DNA of 64,000 bases from Lachnospiraceae bacterium (lineage in GTDB: Bacteria > Bacillota > Clostridia > Lachnospirales > Lachnospiraceae): assembly GCA_014799465.1 (NCBI GenBank), contig JAAVHZ010000032.1, positions 1-64,000 on the forward strand, given 5' to 3'. Of this stretch, positions 1 through 7,816 are shown in pieces. Each line of letters starts with the position of its first letter. Position 1 is the first letter of the stretch. Both the position numbers and the translations under genes were made by a program. Under the pieces are notes generated by a model. The model worked only from the letters and a program-made list of their open reading frames with translations. It was not told where the DNA came from and did no database searches.

Positions 1-56
1 TGCAGTATTCCATGTCTGTAAATGTCTGTTGTTTCATAGGTATCATCGCCTTTCAT
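1..56 (-). CDS. partial unidentified ORF running off the left edge
   Basis: An ATG at 56 on the minus strand is preceded by AAGG about six bases upstream and opens 18 codons (MKGDDTYETTDIYRHGIL) before the window ends. I do not recognise it. It may be the start of a real gene, or one more fragment like those that follow it up to 1.7 kb. No function is proposed. Confidence 0.3.
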   Translation of the reverse strand, partial: MKGDDTYETTDIYRHGIL

Positions 57-95
57 GTGATACCTTAATTATACTACAAATATATGAAAAAGTGT

Positions 96-305
96 TTATT
101 TAATCAGTGTTTCCTTAGATAACCAATATAAAATATCTTCATTTCCCTCCTCATCAGTTAATAATTCTCTGTCAGGGCAGAAACCTAATACTTGTTTATT
201 AATGCAGATTTGAAAATAACCATATATTCCATTCCATTCTGTATTAAATCTTTTTAAATTTACATCCTCTAAATTATCTGTAATTTTCCATCTGATTTTG
301 ACCAT
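96..305 (-). CDS. small hypothetical protein, possibly immunity-type
   Basis: About 69 codons from ATG at 305, preceded by AAGGTG with a six-base gap; an in-frame GTG at 314 is a weaker start. The product is acidic and aromatic-rich (motifs TEWNGIYGYFQICIN and LTDEEGNEDILYWLSK), with no membrane segment or signal peptide. It lies among short or broken minus-strand genes, one of which resembles a toxin C-terminus. Small acidic proteins in such clusters are often immunity proteins of polymorphic toxins. That is inference from size, composition and context; I cannot name a family. Confidence 0.5.
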   Translation of the reverse strand: MVKIRWKITDNLEDVNLKRFNTEWNGIYGYFQICINKQVLGFCPDRELLTDEEGNEDILYWLSKETLIK

Positions 306-369
306 AACACTCACCTTTTAACAATTAAAGTATCTCATCATATGTATAAACATAATCGCCATAAACAGT

Positions 370-582
370 TTAAACCACATTGGTAAAACCCATGTATAAG
401 ACCTGATTATTTGTTTCTATTGTAAATCCACAATTCATTAGCACTCCTTCTTCTGAAAATTGGTTTATTGAACTATAAACATGACTATCAGCTAACTCAT
501 ATACCATTTTCAATATAATATTTACATCATCAGTTGTATTCTCATACACTTTCTTCAGTTTAGATTTAATTAAATATAATTT
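370..582 (-). pseudogene. remnant sharing its core with the broken gene at 1041-1568
   Basis: A minus-strand frame read from about 558 gives KLKKVYENTTDDVN and YELADSHVYSSIN, closely matching KLKKLYENTNDDVN and YELANIHAYSSIN of the pseudogene at 1041-1568. After that it diverges into an unrelated tail (TIETNNQVLYMGF) and ends at a TAA at 370-372. No start codon or ribosome site belongs to it; its upstream end runs into the stop of the gene at 585. It looks like a recombined partial copy of a small paralogous gene. Confidence 0.6.
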
Positions 583-584
583 TA

Positions 585-836
585 TTACTTTTCAACAGAT
601 GTTACATCTGGAAATTCGCCATTCCCCCTATACATTATTTTTGCAATTTTTTCAGCAGCCCATCTTTCATATGCCGTATTAATCGAAGTATCATCACTAA
701 CATTTTTTATTACGCTAAAACTCTTCTCAATTTTGTTAAATTCAATTATTCCCATAGTGTTTTCATTTGGTCCAAACTCATATACTACCTTCTCTTTATT
801 ATCTTCTATTTTATTCATCAAAACATATACTGCCAT
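585..836 (-). CDS. small acidic hypothetical protein, immunity-like
   Basis: 83 codons, ATG at 836 preceded by AAGGTG. The N-terminal MAVYVLMNKIEDN, central YEFGPNENTMGIIEFN and C-terminal MYRGNGEFPDVTSVEK are intact, with no stop or frameshift. The protein is soluble and mixed alpha/beta in appearance. I recall similar small proteins scattered in Firmicutes toxin/immunity clusters but cannot assign a family. It is flanked on both sides by remnants, so it may be an orphan immunity gene that outlived its toxin. Confidence 0.6.
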   Translation of the reverse strand: MAVYVLMNKIEDNKEKVVYEFGPNENTMGIIEFNKIEKSFSVIKNVSDDTSINTAYERWAAEKIAKIMYRGNGEFPDVTSVEK

Positions 837-955
837 TATTACACCTTCTTATATAGATTCCGTTCTTGCTTTCATCCATCAGAATTAAATGGTTGGTATA
901 TAAAAAATCATATTCATCCCCTAAACTTTCTTTAAACAATTTTTTCCACTGCTTT
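837..955 (-). pseudogene. C-terminal gene fragment upstream of the small gene at 585-836
   Basis: One minus-strand frame gives KQWKKLFKESLGDEYDFLY, then TNHLILMDESKNGIYIRRC, and runs into the next gene. It has no start and its upstream side is closed by a TAA near 957, just inside an inverted repeat (957-990). The frame looks protein-like (charged and aromatic residues, no low-complexity bias), so I read it as the tail of a lost gene. Function unknown. Confidence 0.35.
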
Positions 956-956
956 T

Positions 957-990
957 ATTGTATGAAAATATATATACATTTTCATACAAT
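957..990. repeat. perfect 12-bp inverted repeat
   Basis: ATTGTATGAAAA at 957-968 and TTTTCATACAAT at 979-990 are exact reverse complements separated by 10 bases of alternating TA. There is no T-tract on either side, so it is not an obvious terminator. It could be an operator for a dimeric regulator, a cruciform, or a footprint of the recombination that fragmented this region. Confidence 0.6.
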
Positions 991-1040
991 AACTTTATTA
1001 CTACAATAGAAATAATATCTTTATAAGAAAATTGCTCAAA

Positions 1041-1568
1041 TTATTTTTTTAGAATTTTAGATAAACTGATTCCATCAAATGGATTTCCCCATCCTTTTCT
1101 TTCAGAAAACAAATGTGTTCGCACATCTTTTGTGTCAGGCAGAGCAATTCCTTCATCTTCCAAAAAAGTAATTATTTTTTCCAACTATCGAAGACTTTCC
1201 TTACCATTTTTGTTTATTGAACTATAAGCATGAATATTAGCTAACTCATATACCATTTTCAATATAATATTTACATCATCATTTGTATTCTCATACAATT
1301 TCTTCAACTTATCATATTTAACTTCTGTCAAAAATTCAAAACCAGCTGACCTATAATCATAAAATTAAAATAAATATTCTGGAATAATTTCAATTATCTC
1401 ATCCATCCATTCATCCCATAATTCTAAATTAGTTATTTTCCAAAAATCTTGAAATATTATTGTCTAATCTTTATTTTGATATTTATGTATCAAATATTCT
1501 TCTGCACATATTATACCATAAGCAATTCTGCCTACAACTGATACATTTTCGAAATCATAATTATTCAT
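1041..1568 (-). pseudogene. immunity-like gene with three in-frame stops and no frameshift
   Basis: Starting at ATG 1568, with GGAGG at normal spacing, the minus strand reads as one continuous 175-codon frame to a TAA at 1041-1043. It is interrupted only by TAG (1464-1466), TAA (1365-1367) and TAG (1185-1187). The decoded segments are protein-like: MNNYDFENVSVVGRIAYG, DFWKITNLELWDEWMDEI, LTEVKYDKLKKLYENTND, ERKGWGNPFDGISLSKIL. The start overlaps the stop of an upstream fragment (TGATG), so the two were once translationally coupled. Gene context suggests an immunity protein. The intact frame with only point nonsense changes suggests recent inactivation. Confidence 0.75.
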
Positions 1569-1700
1569 CACCTTTTTCCTCCAAACCAGCCAGCATAATT
1601 TTCAATTATTTTCCCTTTAAAAGTATATGTGCAATTTTCATGTATTTTTATAGCTTAGTCAATGATTTTGCACAATTCAACAACTATTTGACTTCAAATA
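1568..1700 (-). pseudogene. C-terminal fragment, possibly of a toxin
   Basis: The frame ending in TGA at 1568-1570 encodes AIKIHENCTYTFKGKIIENY followed by AGWFGGKR. Upstream it is broken by a TAA at 1655-1657 and loses coherence. A short basic, glycine-rich tail ending directly on the start codon of a small acidic gene is the arrangement expected for a toxin C-terminus followed by its immunity gene. This is inference; no toxin family is recognised. Confidence 0.4.
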
Positions 1701-1749
1701 CAACATTTGTGATATAATTAATAATTTAACTATTATATAATCATCTAAT

Positions 1750-1780
1750 AAAAGGCAGTACCCGAAAAACGGTTACTGCC
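1750..1780 (-). terminator. intrinsic terminator of the XRE/membrane regulator gene
   Basis: Arms GGCAGTA-CC and GG-TTACTGCC (1754-1780) form a hairpin with one bulge. On the minus strand it is followed by a short U run (1750-1753), about 30 bases after the stop of the gene at 1808. Confidence 0.7.
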
Positions 1781-1807
1781 CATACAACTATCAACAAATA
1801 TATAATT

Positions 1808-2386
1808 TCAATGCATTAACAACCATCCTCCCAGCAAACACATCAAAAATGCAATAAGTCCACTTCCAAGTGCCAACAAAATCCGCTGATAATGCCGTTT
1901 GCCAAATTCCTGCTGTTTTTCAATTTCATCCAGCCTTTTTCCGTCTGAAAATGCCACAATCTCTTTGTATGTATATACATTATTTTCTTTTTTAACCCGT
2001 TCAACCTTAAATGCAAAATACATAGTGATACCATACAGTATAACAAAGAAAACTATACTGTATATATTGAACCACAAAATAACCGGTATAATAGAAATAA
2101 TTGATACAATAAAAAGAGTAGCAAAAATTTTGCCATAATAGTTAAATCTGTCAATTTCTGTTTTCTTAATTTCTTCTTTCATTTTTTCAATATCTCCTTT
2201 AATTAATTGGTCAAGAGATATATTAAATAATGAGCTTAGCAACAGCAAGCTGTGAATATCGGGATAATTTTTACCTGTTTCCCAGTTCGAGACTGTTTGT
2301 CTTGTCACATAAACTTTCTCTGCCAATTCCTCTTGTGACAGTTTTAAGTCTGTGCGGTATTTCTTTATCTGAGTATTTAACTCCAA
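1808..2386 (-). CDS. membrane-anchored XRE-family HTH regulator
   Basis: 192 codons from a TTG start at 2386; AGGAGG lies eight bases upstream and no better start exists. Residues about 5-60 form a Cro/C1-type helix-turn-helix (LSQEELAEKVYVTRQTVSNW, then LDQLIKGD). The rest carries three hydrophobic segments, at about 70-92, 95-112 and 172-190, with a charged cytoplasmic loop between. Such proteins in Firmicutes are usually small transcriptional regulators tied to the membrane; the target is unknown. It stands alone, with its own promoter and terminator. The DNA-binding call is firm; the signal sensed cannot be inferred. Confidence 0.85.
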   Translation of the reverse strand: MELNTQIKKYRTDLKLSQEELAEKVYVTRQTVSNWETGKNYPDIHSLLLLSSLFNISLDQLIKGDIEKMKEEIKKTEIDRFNYYGKIFATLFIVSIISIIPVILWFNIYSIVFFVILYGITMYFAFKVERVKKENNVYTYKEIVAFSDGKRLDEIEKQQEFGKRHYQRILLALGSGLIAFLMCLLGGWLLMH

Positions 2387-2452
2387 TGTTTGAACCTCCT
2401 TTTCTACTTTTTAGGAATGTGATACCCCGGTAACCTCTGACCTGAATCCAGT

Positions 2453-2482
2453 ATAGTATTACCTCAGCATTTTGTCTGTCAA
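2453..2482 (-). promoter_or_regulatory. sigma-A-type promoter for the XRE gene
   Basis: On the minus strand, TTGACA (2477-2482) and TACTAT (2453-2458) are separated by 18 bases. Two GAGGT repeats (GAGGTAATAC covering the -10 and GAGGTTACC just downstream) could be an autoregulatory operator. Confidence 0.6.
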
Positions 2483-2566
2483 AGTCCTTTTACATTACCA
2501 TAAAAAGCATTGTCAAAGAGGTTTTGCATCATAATTATCTTAGGATATCCATTAAATAAATTCAAA

Positions 2567-3919
2567 TTACATATCCATTTTCTCTGAAAAATCCTTAATT
2601 TCCAATATTTTACCAACAACCCTTACAATATGATTCTTCTTATTCCGTATGGCAGTTGCCCTTATTTTACATTGGATTGGATTCTTATTAACATCATTTA
2701 TCCTTACATAATCTTCTTCATATTCTGTACCATTATCTTCCAACCTGTTAAATATATTTTTAAATGTTTCAGCATCTTCTTTAAATACCACATCCTGAGA
2801 AACCATATTTTCTATATAATCCTCATCTACAGGAGAATAGCCAAACTTTTCTTCCCATTTGTGAGTATGGTACGCAGTCTTATTACGCCAGTTATATTCA
2901 AATACTATACTGTCAGACTGATTTGCAACAATATGATACCTCTGCTCCTTCATGTGCATTTTTCTGCTATTGATATAATTTACACCAAACCAATATGCTA
3001 TGTACAACGAAAATACAACCGTAATTCCTATACTTAAAATTAATGCATAGTCTGTTATTTTGGCAGTAACATTCTCTATTGCACTTGCTGACACAATGGA
3101 TACAGCATGCCATTCAGTTGCCGGTATGGTTGTATAGCAGACATACCGCTTATATTTACCCGAGTTAAGTGTTACAATATCTGATTCTCCGTTCTGTATC
3201 TGTTTTTTCAATTTATTAATACGTTTCTTGTTGCTGCCGAAACTGTCAAGCAATTCAAAAAGGTTAGTATAATTTCCTATTGCTTCAGGTCTTGACACTA
3301 ACGTTCCATTACTCTGTGCAATAAATGTAGTTCCTTTCCTTCCTATTGATGTATCACCTATAAGTCCGGTAAACACTTTAATATCATAAGCACACTGTAA
3401 TATACCGACTATTTTTCCGTCTTGTGAAATTGGCACTGCAAGTATAATATACTCCTGATTATATTCTTCTGAATAAAGCACACTTGAAATACTTCTTTCA
3501 CCACTTAATGCTTCTTCAAAATATAGGTCCTGAAAGTCTGCCTGAAAGTTTTCTCCATTTATTGTGACACCGGCACCGTCAATGCCAATGACTCCACTGA
3601 ACATTAATATATCATTACCGGTCTGGGTTTCCAGTGCATCAAGAACTTCTCTGCATTGTATATCATCATATTGACCTATAAATGCTGCCATTCCTTCCAT
3701 TTTGTTAAAAGCATCATCCATTTTAATACTTATTACGGCAATACTCTCATCTATAATCTGCTGAAGAAGATTTGTAGTGTTATCATTAACTATAACTTCT
3801 ATATTTTCCCTATAATATCTGAATGAAATCATAACAAATATTATAATCAGAAACATCAATATAAATTTCATATTAAATTTACTATATATCTTTTTTAAAA
3901 TGTTTTTGAAATTCTTCAT
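2567..3919 (-). CDS. Cache-PAS membrane sensor protein without output domain
   Basis: I place the start at ATG 3919, one base after the stop of the upstream EAL gene and behind AAAAGGA; an in-frame TTG at 3940 would overlap that gene. About 450 residues. Transmembrane segment 1 at about 17-37, an extracytoplasmic dCache-like ligand domain at about 40-275, transmembrane segment 2 at about 287-310, then a cytoplasmic PAS fold (about 325-440, including FEYNWRNKTAYHTHKWEEKF and FGYSPVDEDY). The protein ends there, with no kinase, GGDEF, EAL or methyl-accepting domain. The close coupling to the EAL gene suggests it senses an external ligand and acts on that protein in trans. A simple truncation is less likely, as the PAS is complete. 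Confidence 0.8.
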   Translation of the reverse strand: MKNFKNILKKIYSKFNMKFILMFLIIIFVMISFRYYRENIEVIVNDNTTNLLQQIIDESIAVISIKMDDAFNKMEGMAAFIGQYDDIQCREVLDALETQTGNDILMFSGVIGIDGAGVTINGENFQADFQDLYFEEALSGERSISSVLYSEEYNQEYIILAVPISQDGKIVGILQCAYDIKVFTGLIGDTSIGRKGTTFIAQSNGTLVSRPEAIGNYTNLFELLDSFGSNKKRINKLKKQIQNGESDIVTLNSGKYKRYVCYTTIPATEWHAVSIVSASAIENVTAKITDYALILSIGITVVFSLYIAYWFGVNYINSRKMHMKEQRYHIVANQSDSIVFEYNWRNKTAYHTHKWEEKFGYSPVDEDYIENMVSQDVVFKEDAETFKNIFNRLEDNGTEYEEDYVRINDVNKNPIQCKIRATAIRNKKNHIVRVVGKILEIKDFSEKMDM

Positions 3920-3920
3920 A

Positions 3921-5303
3921 TCAATAATATTCCTTTTCAAAATTTATTAATGACATGGGTCTGGCATAATAAAATCCCTGTATTTTATCACATTGAGTGG
4001 TTTTAAGATATTCTACCTGTTCTCTATTCTCCACACCTTCACACACCACATTCATATTTAAATGTTTTGCCATGGTAATTATATCGTTTATAACGATTTT
4101 ACCTTTTCTTGAATTAGATGCATCATTGAGAAACTCTCTGTCCAGCTTTAATACATCAATTGAAAGTTTATTTAAAACATTAAGTGATGAAAATCCTGAA
4201 CCAAAGTCATCCATTGCTATTCTGAAACCAAGACTGTGCAGTTGGTAAATTGTATCAATGGCATAATCCAAATCATCTAAAAGAGTGCTCTCTGTTATCT
4301 CAAGTTCAATATATTTAAGCGGTATATTAAATTTCTTTACAACTTCCGTTATTTCATCAATAATTGTCCTGTTTTTAAAATGTACTGCCGAGACATTGAT
4401 GGAAACCGGATAGGGTTCTTTTCCACTGCTAATCCAATTGGAAATTACTTTAAATACCTGTTCCCACATATAAACATCCAGTTTAGTGATAAAGTTATTT
4501 TTTTCAAATAATTCTATAAATTCTCCCGGCGGTATTATTTTCCTAATTGGGTCATTCCACCTTACCAGTGCTTCTGCAGAAACTATTTTTTCTGTTTCTA
4601 CAGAAAATTGAGGCTGCAGGTATACTTCAAACTCTCCTGCATCCAATGCTGACTGCATGGTACTTTCAATCTTCTTTTCCTTAAGCACTTCTTCAAGCAT
4701 TCTGCTGTCAAAAAAAGAATAATTCTTTACACTATTTCCTTTAACTGCATTTCTTGCAAATGTTGCTCTGTCAATCATAAGATTTACAGGTAAATCTTCA
4801 TCTATCTTATATATACCGAATATCAGTGTGAAATTTTTTATACATTCGCTGATTTTACTTATAAATCCGGTTATCTCATCATCAGTATCATATGATATTA
4901 AAATGCAGAATACATCTGCATAGAATCTGGTTGCCATCTCATTTTTATCAAGCATGGATTCTATTTCTGCTGCAATATGTCTTAACAGGCTGTTGCCTCC
5001 GTCAATTCCATATAAATCGTTTACCACCTTAAACTTATCAATATCAAACTGTATCAATGCATATTTAGTCTTTGCATTTTTAATAATTACGGTCTCCACA
5101 TCCTCTTTAAATTTTTCCCAGCTCATAAGACCTGTAACAGAATCTTTATCTGTCACCATCCTTAGATATGCACGATTTCTAAACAACATAATAATTACTA
5201 AAAAAACTATAAATATAACAACTACTATTACAAATCTAAGCATAAAATAAGGATATTTATTTATAAACCACATAATATCTTCTGTATTACCGCTTACACT
5301 CAT
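3921..5303 (-). CDS. membrane GGDEF-EAL protein, predicted c-di-GMP phosphodiesterase
   Basis: 460 residues, ATG at 5303 behind GGAG. One transmembrane helix (about 19-42) is followed by a GGDEF domain (about 75-190) and an EAL domain (about 205-455). The GGDEF signature is degenerate (RFYADVF where RxGGDEF is expected), so cyclase activity is unlikely. The EAL domain keeps its key motifs: EALVRW, INVSAVHF, ELEITES, MDDFGSG, LKLDREF and CEGVEN. It should therefore cleave c-di-GMP to pGpG. The dead GGDEF may bind GTP and regulate the EAL, as in other tandem proteins. The Cache-PAS gene follows directly, so the pair probably forms a ligand-responsive phosphodiesterase. Confidence 0.85.
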   Translation of the reverse strand: MSVSGNTEDIMWFINKYPYFMLRFVIVVVIFIVFLVIIMLFRNRAYLRMVTDKDSVTGLMSWEKFKEDVETVIIKNAKTKYALIQFDIDKFKVVNDLYGIDGGNSLLRHIAAEIESMLDKNEMATRFYADVFCILISYDTDDEITGFISKISECIKNFTLIFGIYKIDEDLPVNLMIDRATFARNAVKGNSVKNYSFFDSRMLEEVLKEKKIESTMQSALDAGEFEVYLQPQFSVETEKIVSAEALVRWNDPIRKIIPPGEFIELFEKNNFITKLDVYMWEQVFKVISNWISSGKEPYPVSINVSAVHFKNRTIIDEITEVVKKFNIPLKYIELEITESTLLDDLDYAIDTIYQLHSLGFRIAMDDFGSGFSSLNVLNKLSIDVLKLDREFLNDASNSRKGKIVINDIITMAKHLNMNVVCEGVENREQVEYLKTTQCDKIQGFYYARPMSLINFEKEYY

Positions 5304-5325
5304 ATTGATTTCTCCATTTCAATAA

Positions 5326-6390
5326 CTATACTATAATTCCACCGCCTGCAATATAGTCCTCTTTGTAAAATACAACAGCCTGTCCCGGAGTTATGGCCCT
5401 TTGTGGTTCTTCAAATATACATTCAATCCTGTCATTTTCAAGCTTTTTTATGTTACATATGGCTCCGGTATGATTATATCTTATCTTTGCCATATACTTT
5501 TCATTTTCATCTATATCTTCTATGCCCATAAAATTAACCCGGTCAGCTACAAGCCGGCTGCTGAATACTTGTTCATTACTTCCAAGTATCACTTCATTAG
5601 ATTCGGGACAAATTTTAAGTACAAATACAGGATAACCTAATGCAATTCCCAGACCTTTACGCTGACCCACCGTATAATTTATTATTCCTTTATGCTTTCC
5701 CAGAACATTTCCATCAATATCCACAAAATTGCCTGGTATTGATTTTTCGCCAATATGTATCTCTATAAATCCGGCATAATCATTATCCGGTATAAAGCAG
5801 ATTTCCTGACTGTCTGATTTTTCAGCTACGGACATTCCAAGCTCTTTTGCTATGCTTCGTATCTTATCCTTTGAATATCCTCCTACGGGCATAATCGTAT
5901 GTGCCAGTTGTTCCTGTGTCAGATTGTATAATACATAAGTCTGATCTTTGTCTTTATATGCTGCTCTTTTTATAGAGTATCTGCCGTTAGGCAGCTTTAT
6001 TATATTGGAGTAATGACCTGTGGCTATGTATTGTGCACCAAATTCTTCTGCTTTTTTTAAAAGTGCCTCCCATTTTACGGTTCTGTTACAGACAATACAC
6101 GGATTAGGTGTATGACCGCAGACATATTCATCTACAAAATATTTAATAACATTTTTATTAAACTCTTTATGGAAATCTATAACATGATATGGTATGCCAA
6201 GTATGCCTGCAACTCTCTCAGCATCTTCAACCACACCTGCACCTGTATTACCAGCAGGCGGCTTATTATCTCCACACCATGTCTTCATGGTAACGCCAAT
6301 AACATCATAACCTTGTTCTTTCAAAAGATAAGCTGCAACCGAGGAATCCACGCCTCCTGACAGTCCTATTACAACTTTATTCATATACAT
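5326..6390 (-). CDS. mnmA: tRNA-specific 2-thiouridylase MnmA
   Basis: 354 residues, normal length. The PP-loop GLSGGVDSS (residues 9-17) binds ATP; the two catalytic cysteines are C101 (NPCIVCNR) and C198 (SQEICF). MnmA adenylates U34 of Lys, Glu and Gln tRNAs and replaces the 2-oxygen with sulfur carried as persulfide. GDNKPPAGNTGAGVVEDAER replaces the shorter loop of many homologs. Starts at ATG 6390 or ATG 6384 are equally possible behind GGAAAGG. The cysteine desulfurase gene lies upstream on the same strand, a common pairing, but mnmA has its own consensus promoter and a structured leader in between, so it can be set independently. Confidence 0.95.
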   Translation of the reverse strand: MYMNKVVIGLSGGVDSSVAAYLLKEQGYDVIGVTMKTWCGDNKPPAGNTGAGVVEDAERVAGILGIPYHVIDFHKEFNKNVIKYFVDEYVCGHTPNPCIVCNRTVKWEALLKKAEEFGAQYIATGHYSNIIKLPNGRYSIKRAAYKDKDQTYVLYNLTQEQLAHTIMPVGGYSKDKIRSIAKELGMSVAEKSDSQEICFIPDNDYAGFIEIHIGEKSIPGNFVDIDGNVLGKHKGIINYTVGQRKGLGIALGYPVFVLKICPESNEVILGSNEQVFSSRLVADRVNFMGIEDIDENEKYMAKIRYNHTGAICNIKKLENDRIECIFEEPQRAITPGQAVVFYKEDYIAGGGIIV

Positions 6391-6424
6391 TTACCTTTCC
6401 TGTATTCTTTAACCGGAATCATAA

Positions 6425-6491
6425 GTGTACTGTCCTATTCATTTCCGCCGGCAAAGACTGCCGCAAGTATAAAACAAGTAAGACAGTACAC
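6425..6491 (-). promoter_or_regulatory. structured leader element of mnmA
   Basis: In the mnmA 5' untranslated region, GTGTACTGTC (minus strand, 6491-6482) and GACAGTACAC (6434-6425) pair perfectly over 10 bp. They enclose a 47-base loop that holds a second GC-rich hairpin (CGGCA/UGCCG, about 6446-6465). The surrounding DNA is AT-rich, so the GC-rich paired block stands out. No T-box, SAM, TPP or other riboswitch consensus was recognised, and there is no U-tract, so it is not a simple terminator. Confidence 0.6.
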
Positions 6492-6528
6492 CATTATACT
6501 GTTTTTAAACCCTTATTCTTCTTTAACA

Positions 6529-6556
6529 ATTATAACAAATTAATGTTTTTTGTCAA
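6529..6556 (-). promoter_or_regulatory. consensus promoter for mnmA
   Basis: TTGACA (6551-6556) and TATAAT (6529-6534), both perfect, with a 16-base spacer. It begins just after the nifS stop codon and would start a leader of about 130 bases. This uncouples mnmA from nifS transcription. Confidence 0.8.
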
Positions 6557-6558
6557 TT

Positions 6559-7734
6559 TTACATTGTTTTGAATTCTGAATATTCCGTAGACATTTTTCT
6601 CAGGCTTTCCACTGATTCAGTTATTGATTTCACTACATAGTCAACTTCTTCAATAGTTGTATTTCCTGATAATGTAAGCCTTAATGATCCATGTGCCTCA
6701 TCTTCTGTCTTACCCATCGCCATAAGTACATGACTTGGAGCTTTTGAACCTGCACTGCATGCTGAACCTGTTGACGCACATATACCTAAGGTATCAAGTA
6801 TAATAAGCAGAGATTCTCCTTCTATAAATTTAAAAGAGAAGTTTGTATTGTTTGGCAGCCTGTTTGTATCAGAACCATTAAGCTTTGTATATGGCACATT
6901 TTTAATTATTGCATCTATCAGATAATCCCTAAGTTTTATTTCATAACCAATCTTTTCTTGCATTTTTTCCGCTGCCATCTCAGCAGCCTTTCCAAAACCT
7001 ACAATTCCTGGAACATTTAAAGTACCTGCCCTTAACTTTTTCTCCTGTGAACCTCCATGCATAAACGAATCTATATTTATATTTTTATTAATATAAAGAC
7101 ATCCTACTCCTTTGGGACCATGAAGTTTATGTGCACTGGCACTTAACATATCTATATTCAAATCCTTTACATCAATAGGAATCTGACCAAATGCCTGCAC
7201 TGCATCTGTATGAAACAAAATATTATTCTCTTTCGCAATTCTGCCAATCTGCTTTATAGGCTGAATGGATCCTACTTCATTATTTGCAAACATTATTGAT
7301 ATAATAATAGTTCCTTTTTTTACCGAATCCATAACATGTTCCGGATTTACTATTCCATCGCTGTCTACATCCAGATAAGTAACTTCATATCCGTTCTTTT
7401 CAAGATACCGGCATGTATTAATTACTGCAGGATGTTCTATTTTACTTGTTATAATATGGTTTCCTTTTCCTTTTAAAAACTGTGCTGCCGATTTTAGTGC
7501 CCAGTTATCAGACTCTGTTCCGCCTGAAGTAAAATATATTTCCTCTGTGTCTGCGTTTATAAGTTTTGCTATACGTTCTCTTGACAAATCTGTAGCCTTT
7601 CTTGCCTTTGCCGAAAACTCATATATTCCTGAGGGGTTACTATATATTTTAGAAAAATAAGGCAGCATCTCTTTTAACACTTCTGGGTATATTTTCGTTG
7701 TTGCAGCATTATCAAAATATATCAGCTTTTCCAT
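6559..7734 (-). CDS. nifS: cysteine desulfurase, NifS/IscS family
   Basis: 391 residues from ATG 7734; GGAGG sits six bases before it. An in-frame TTG at 7746 lies inside that ribosome site and is not the start. A PLP enzyme of the class V aminotransferase fold: K203 (SASAHKLHGPKG) binds PLP and C326 (GSACSAGSKAP) takes sulfur from cysteine as persulfide. N-terminal EKLIYFDNAATTKIYPE and ANNEVGSIQP are family signatures. There is no NifU/IscU scaffold next to it, and mnmA is the next gene, so its main role here is probably sulfur supply for tRNA thiolation; a role in Fe-S assembly cannot be excluded. Confidence 0.93.
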   Translation of the reverse strand: MEKLIYFDNAATTKIYPEVLKEMLPYFSKIYSNPSGIYEFSAKARKATDLSRERIAKLINADTEEIYFTSGGTESDNWALKSAAQFLKGKGNHIITSKIEHPAVINTCRYLEKNGYEVTYLDVDSDGIVNPEHVMDSVKKGTIIISIMFANNEVGSIQPIKQIGRIAKENNILFHTDAVQAFGQIPIDVKDLNIDMLSASAHKLHGPKGVGCLYINKNINIDSFMHGGSQEKKLRAGTLNVPGIVGFGKAAEMAAEKMQEKIGYEIKLRDYLIDAIIKNVPYTKLNGSDTNRLPNNTNFSFKFIEGESLLIILDTLGICASTGSACSAGSKAPSHVLMAMGKTEDEAHGSLRLTLSGNTTIEEVDYVVKSITESVESLRKMSTEYSEFKTM

Positions 7735-7816
7735 GCGAACCTCCAATATTAGTTATCTTTTTTACTTCTTTAGAATATATTATGTTAAAACACTGATTTG
7801 GGAGCTAGTTTGAAAA

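Noticed and set aside
1041..1568. Stop-codon reassignment or programmed readthrough
   Set aside because: Intact genes in the window end normally with TAA, TAG and TGA, and both TAG and TAA occur inside the broken frames, so recoding is unlikely. Kept only as something to check.
1460..1717. Plus-strand ORF of 85 codons
   Set aside because: It lies opposite two decayed minus-strand genes, has no ribosome site, and its composition is that of antisense AT-rich DNA.
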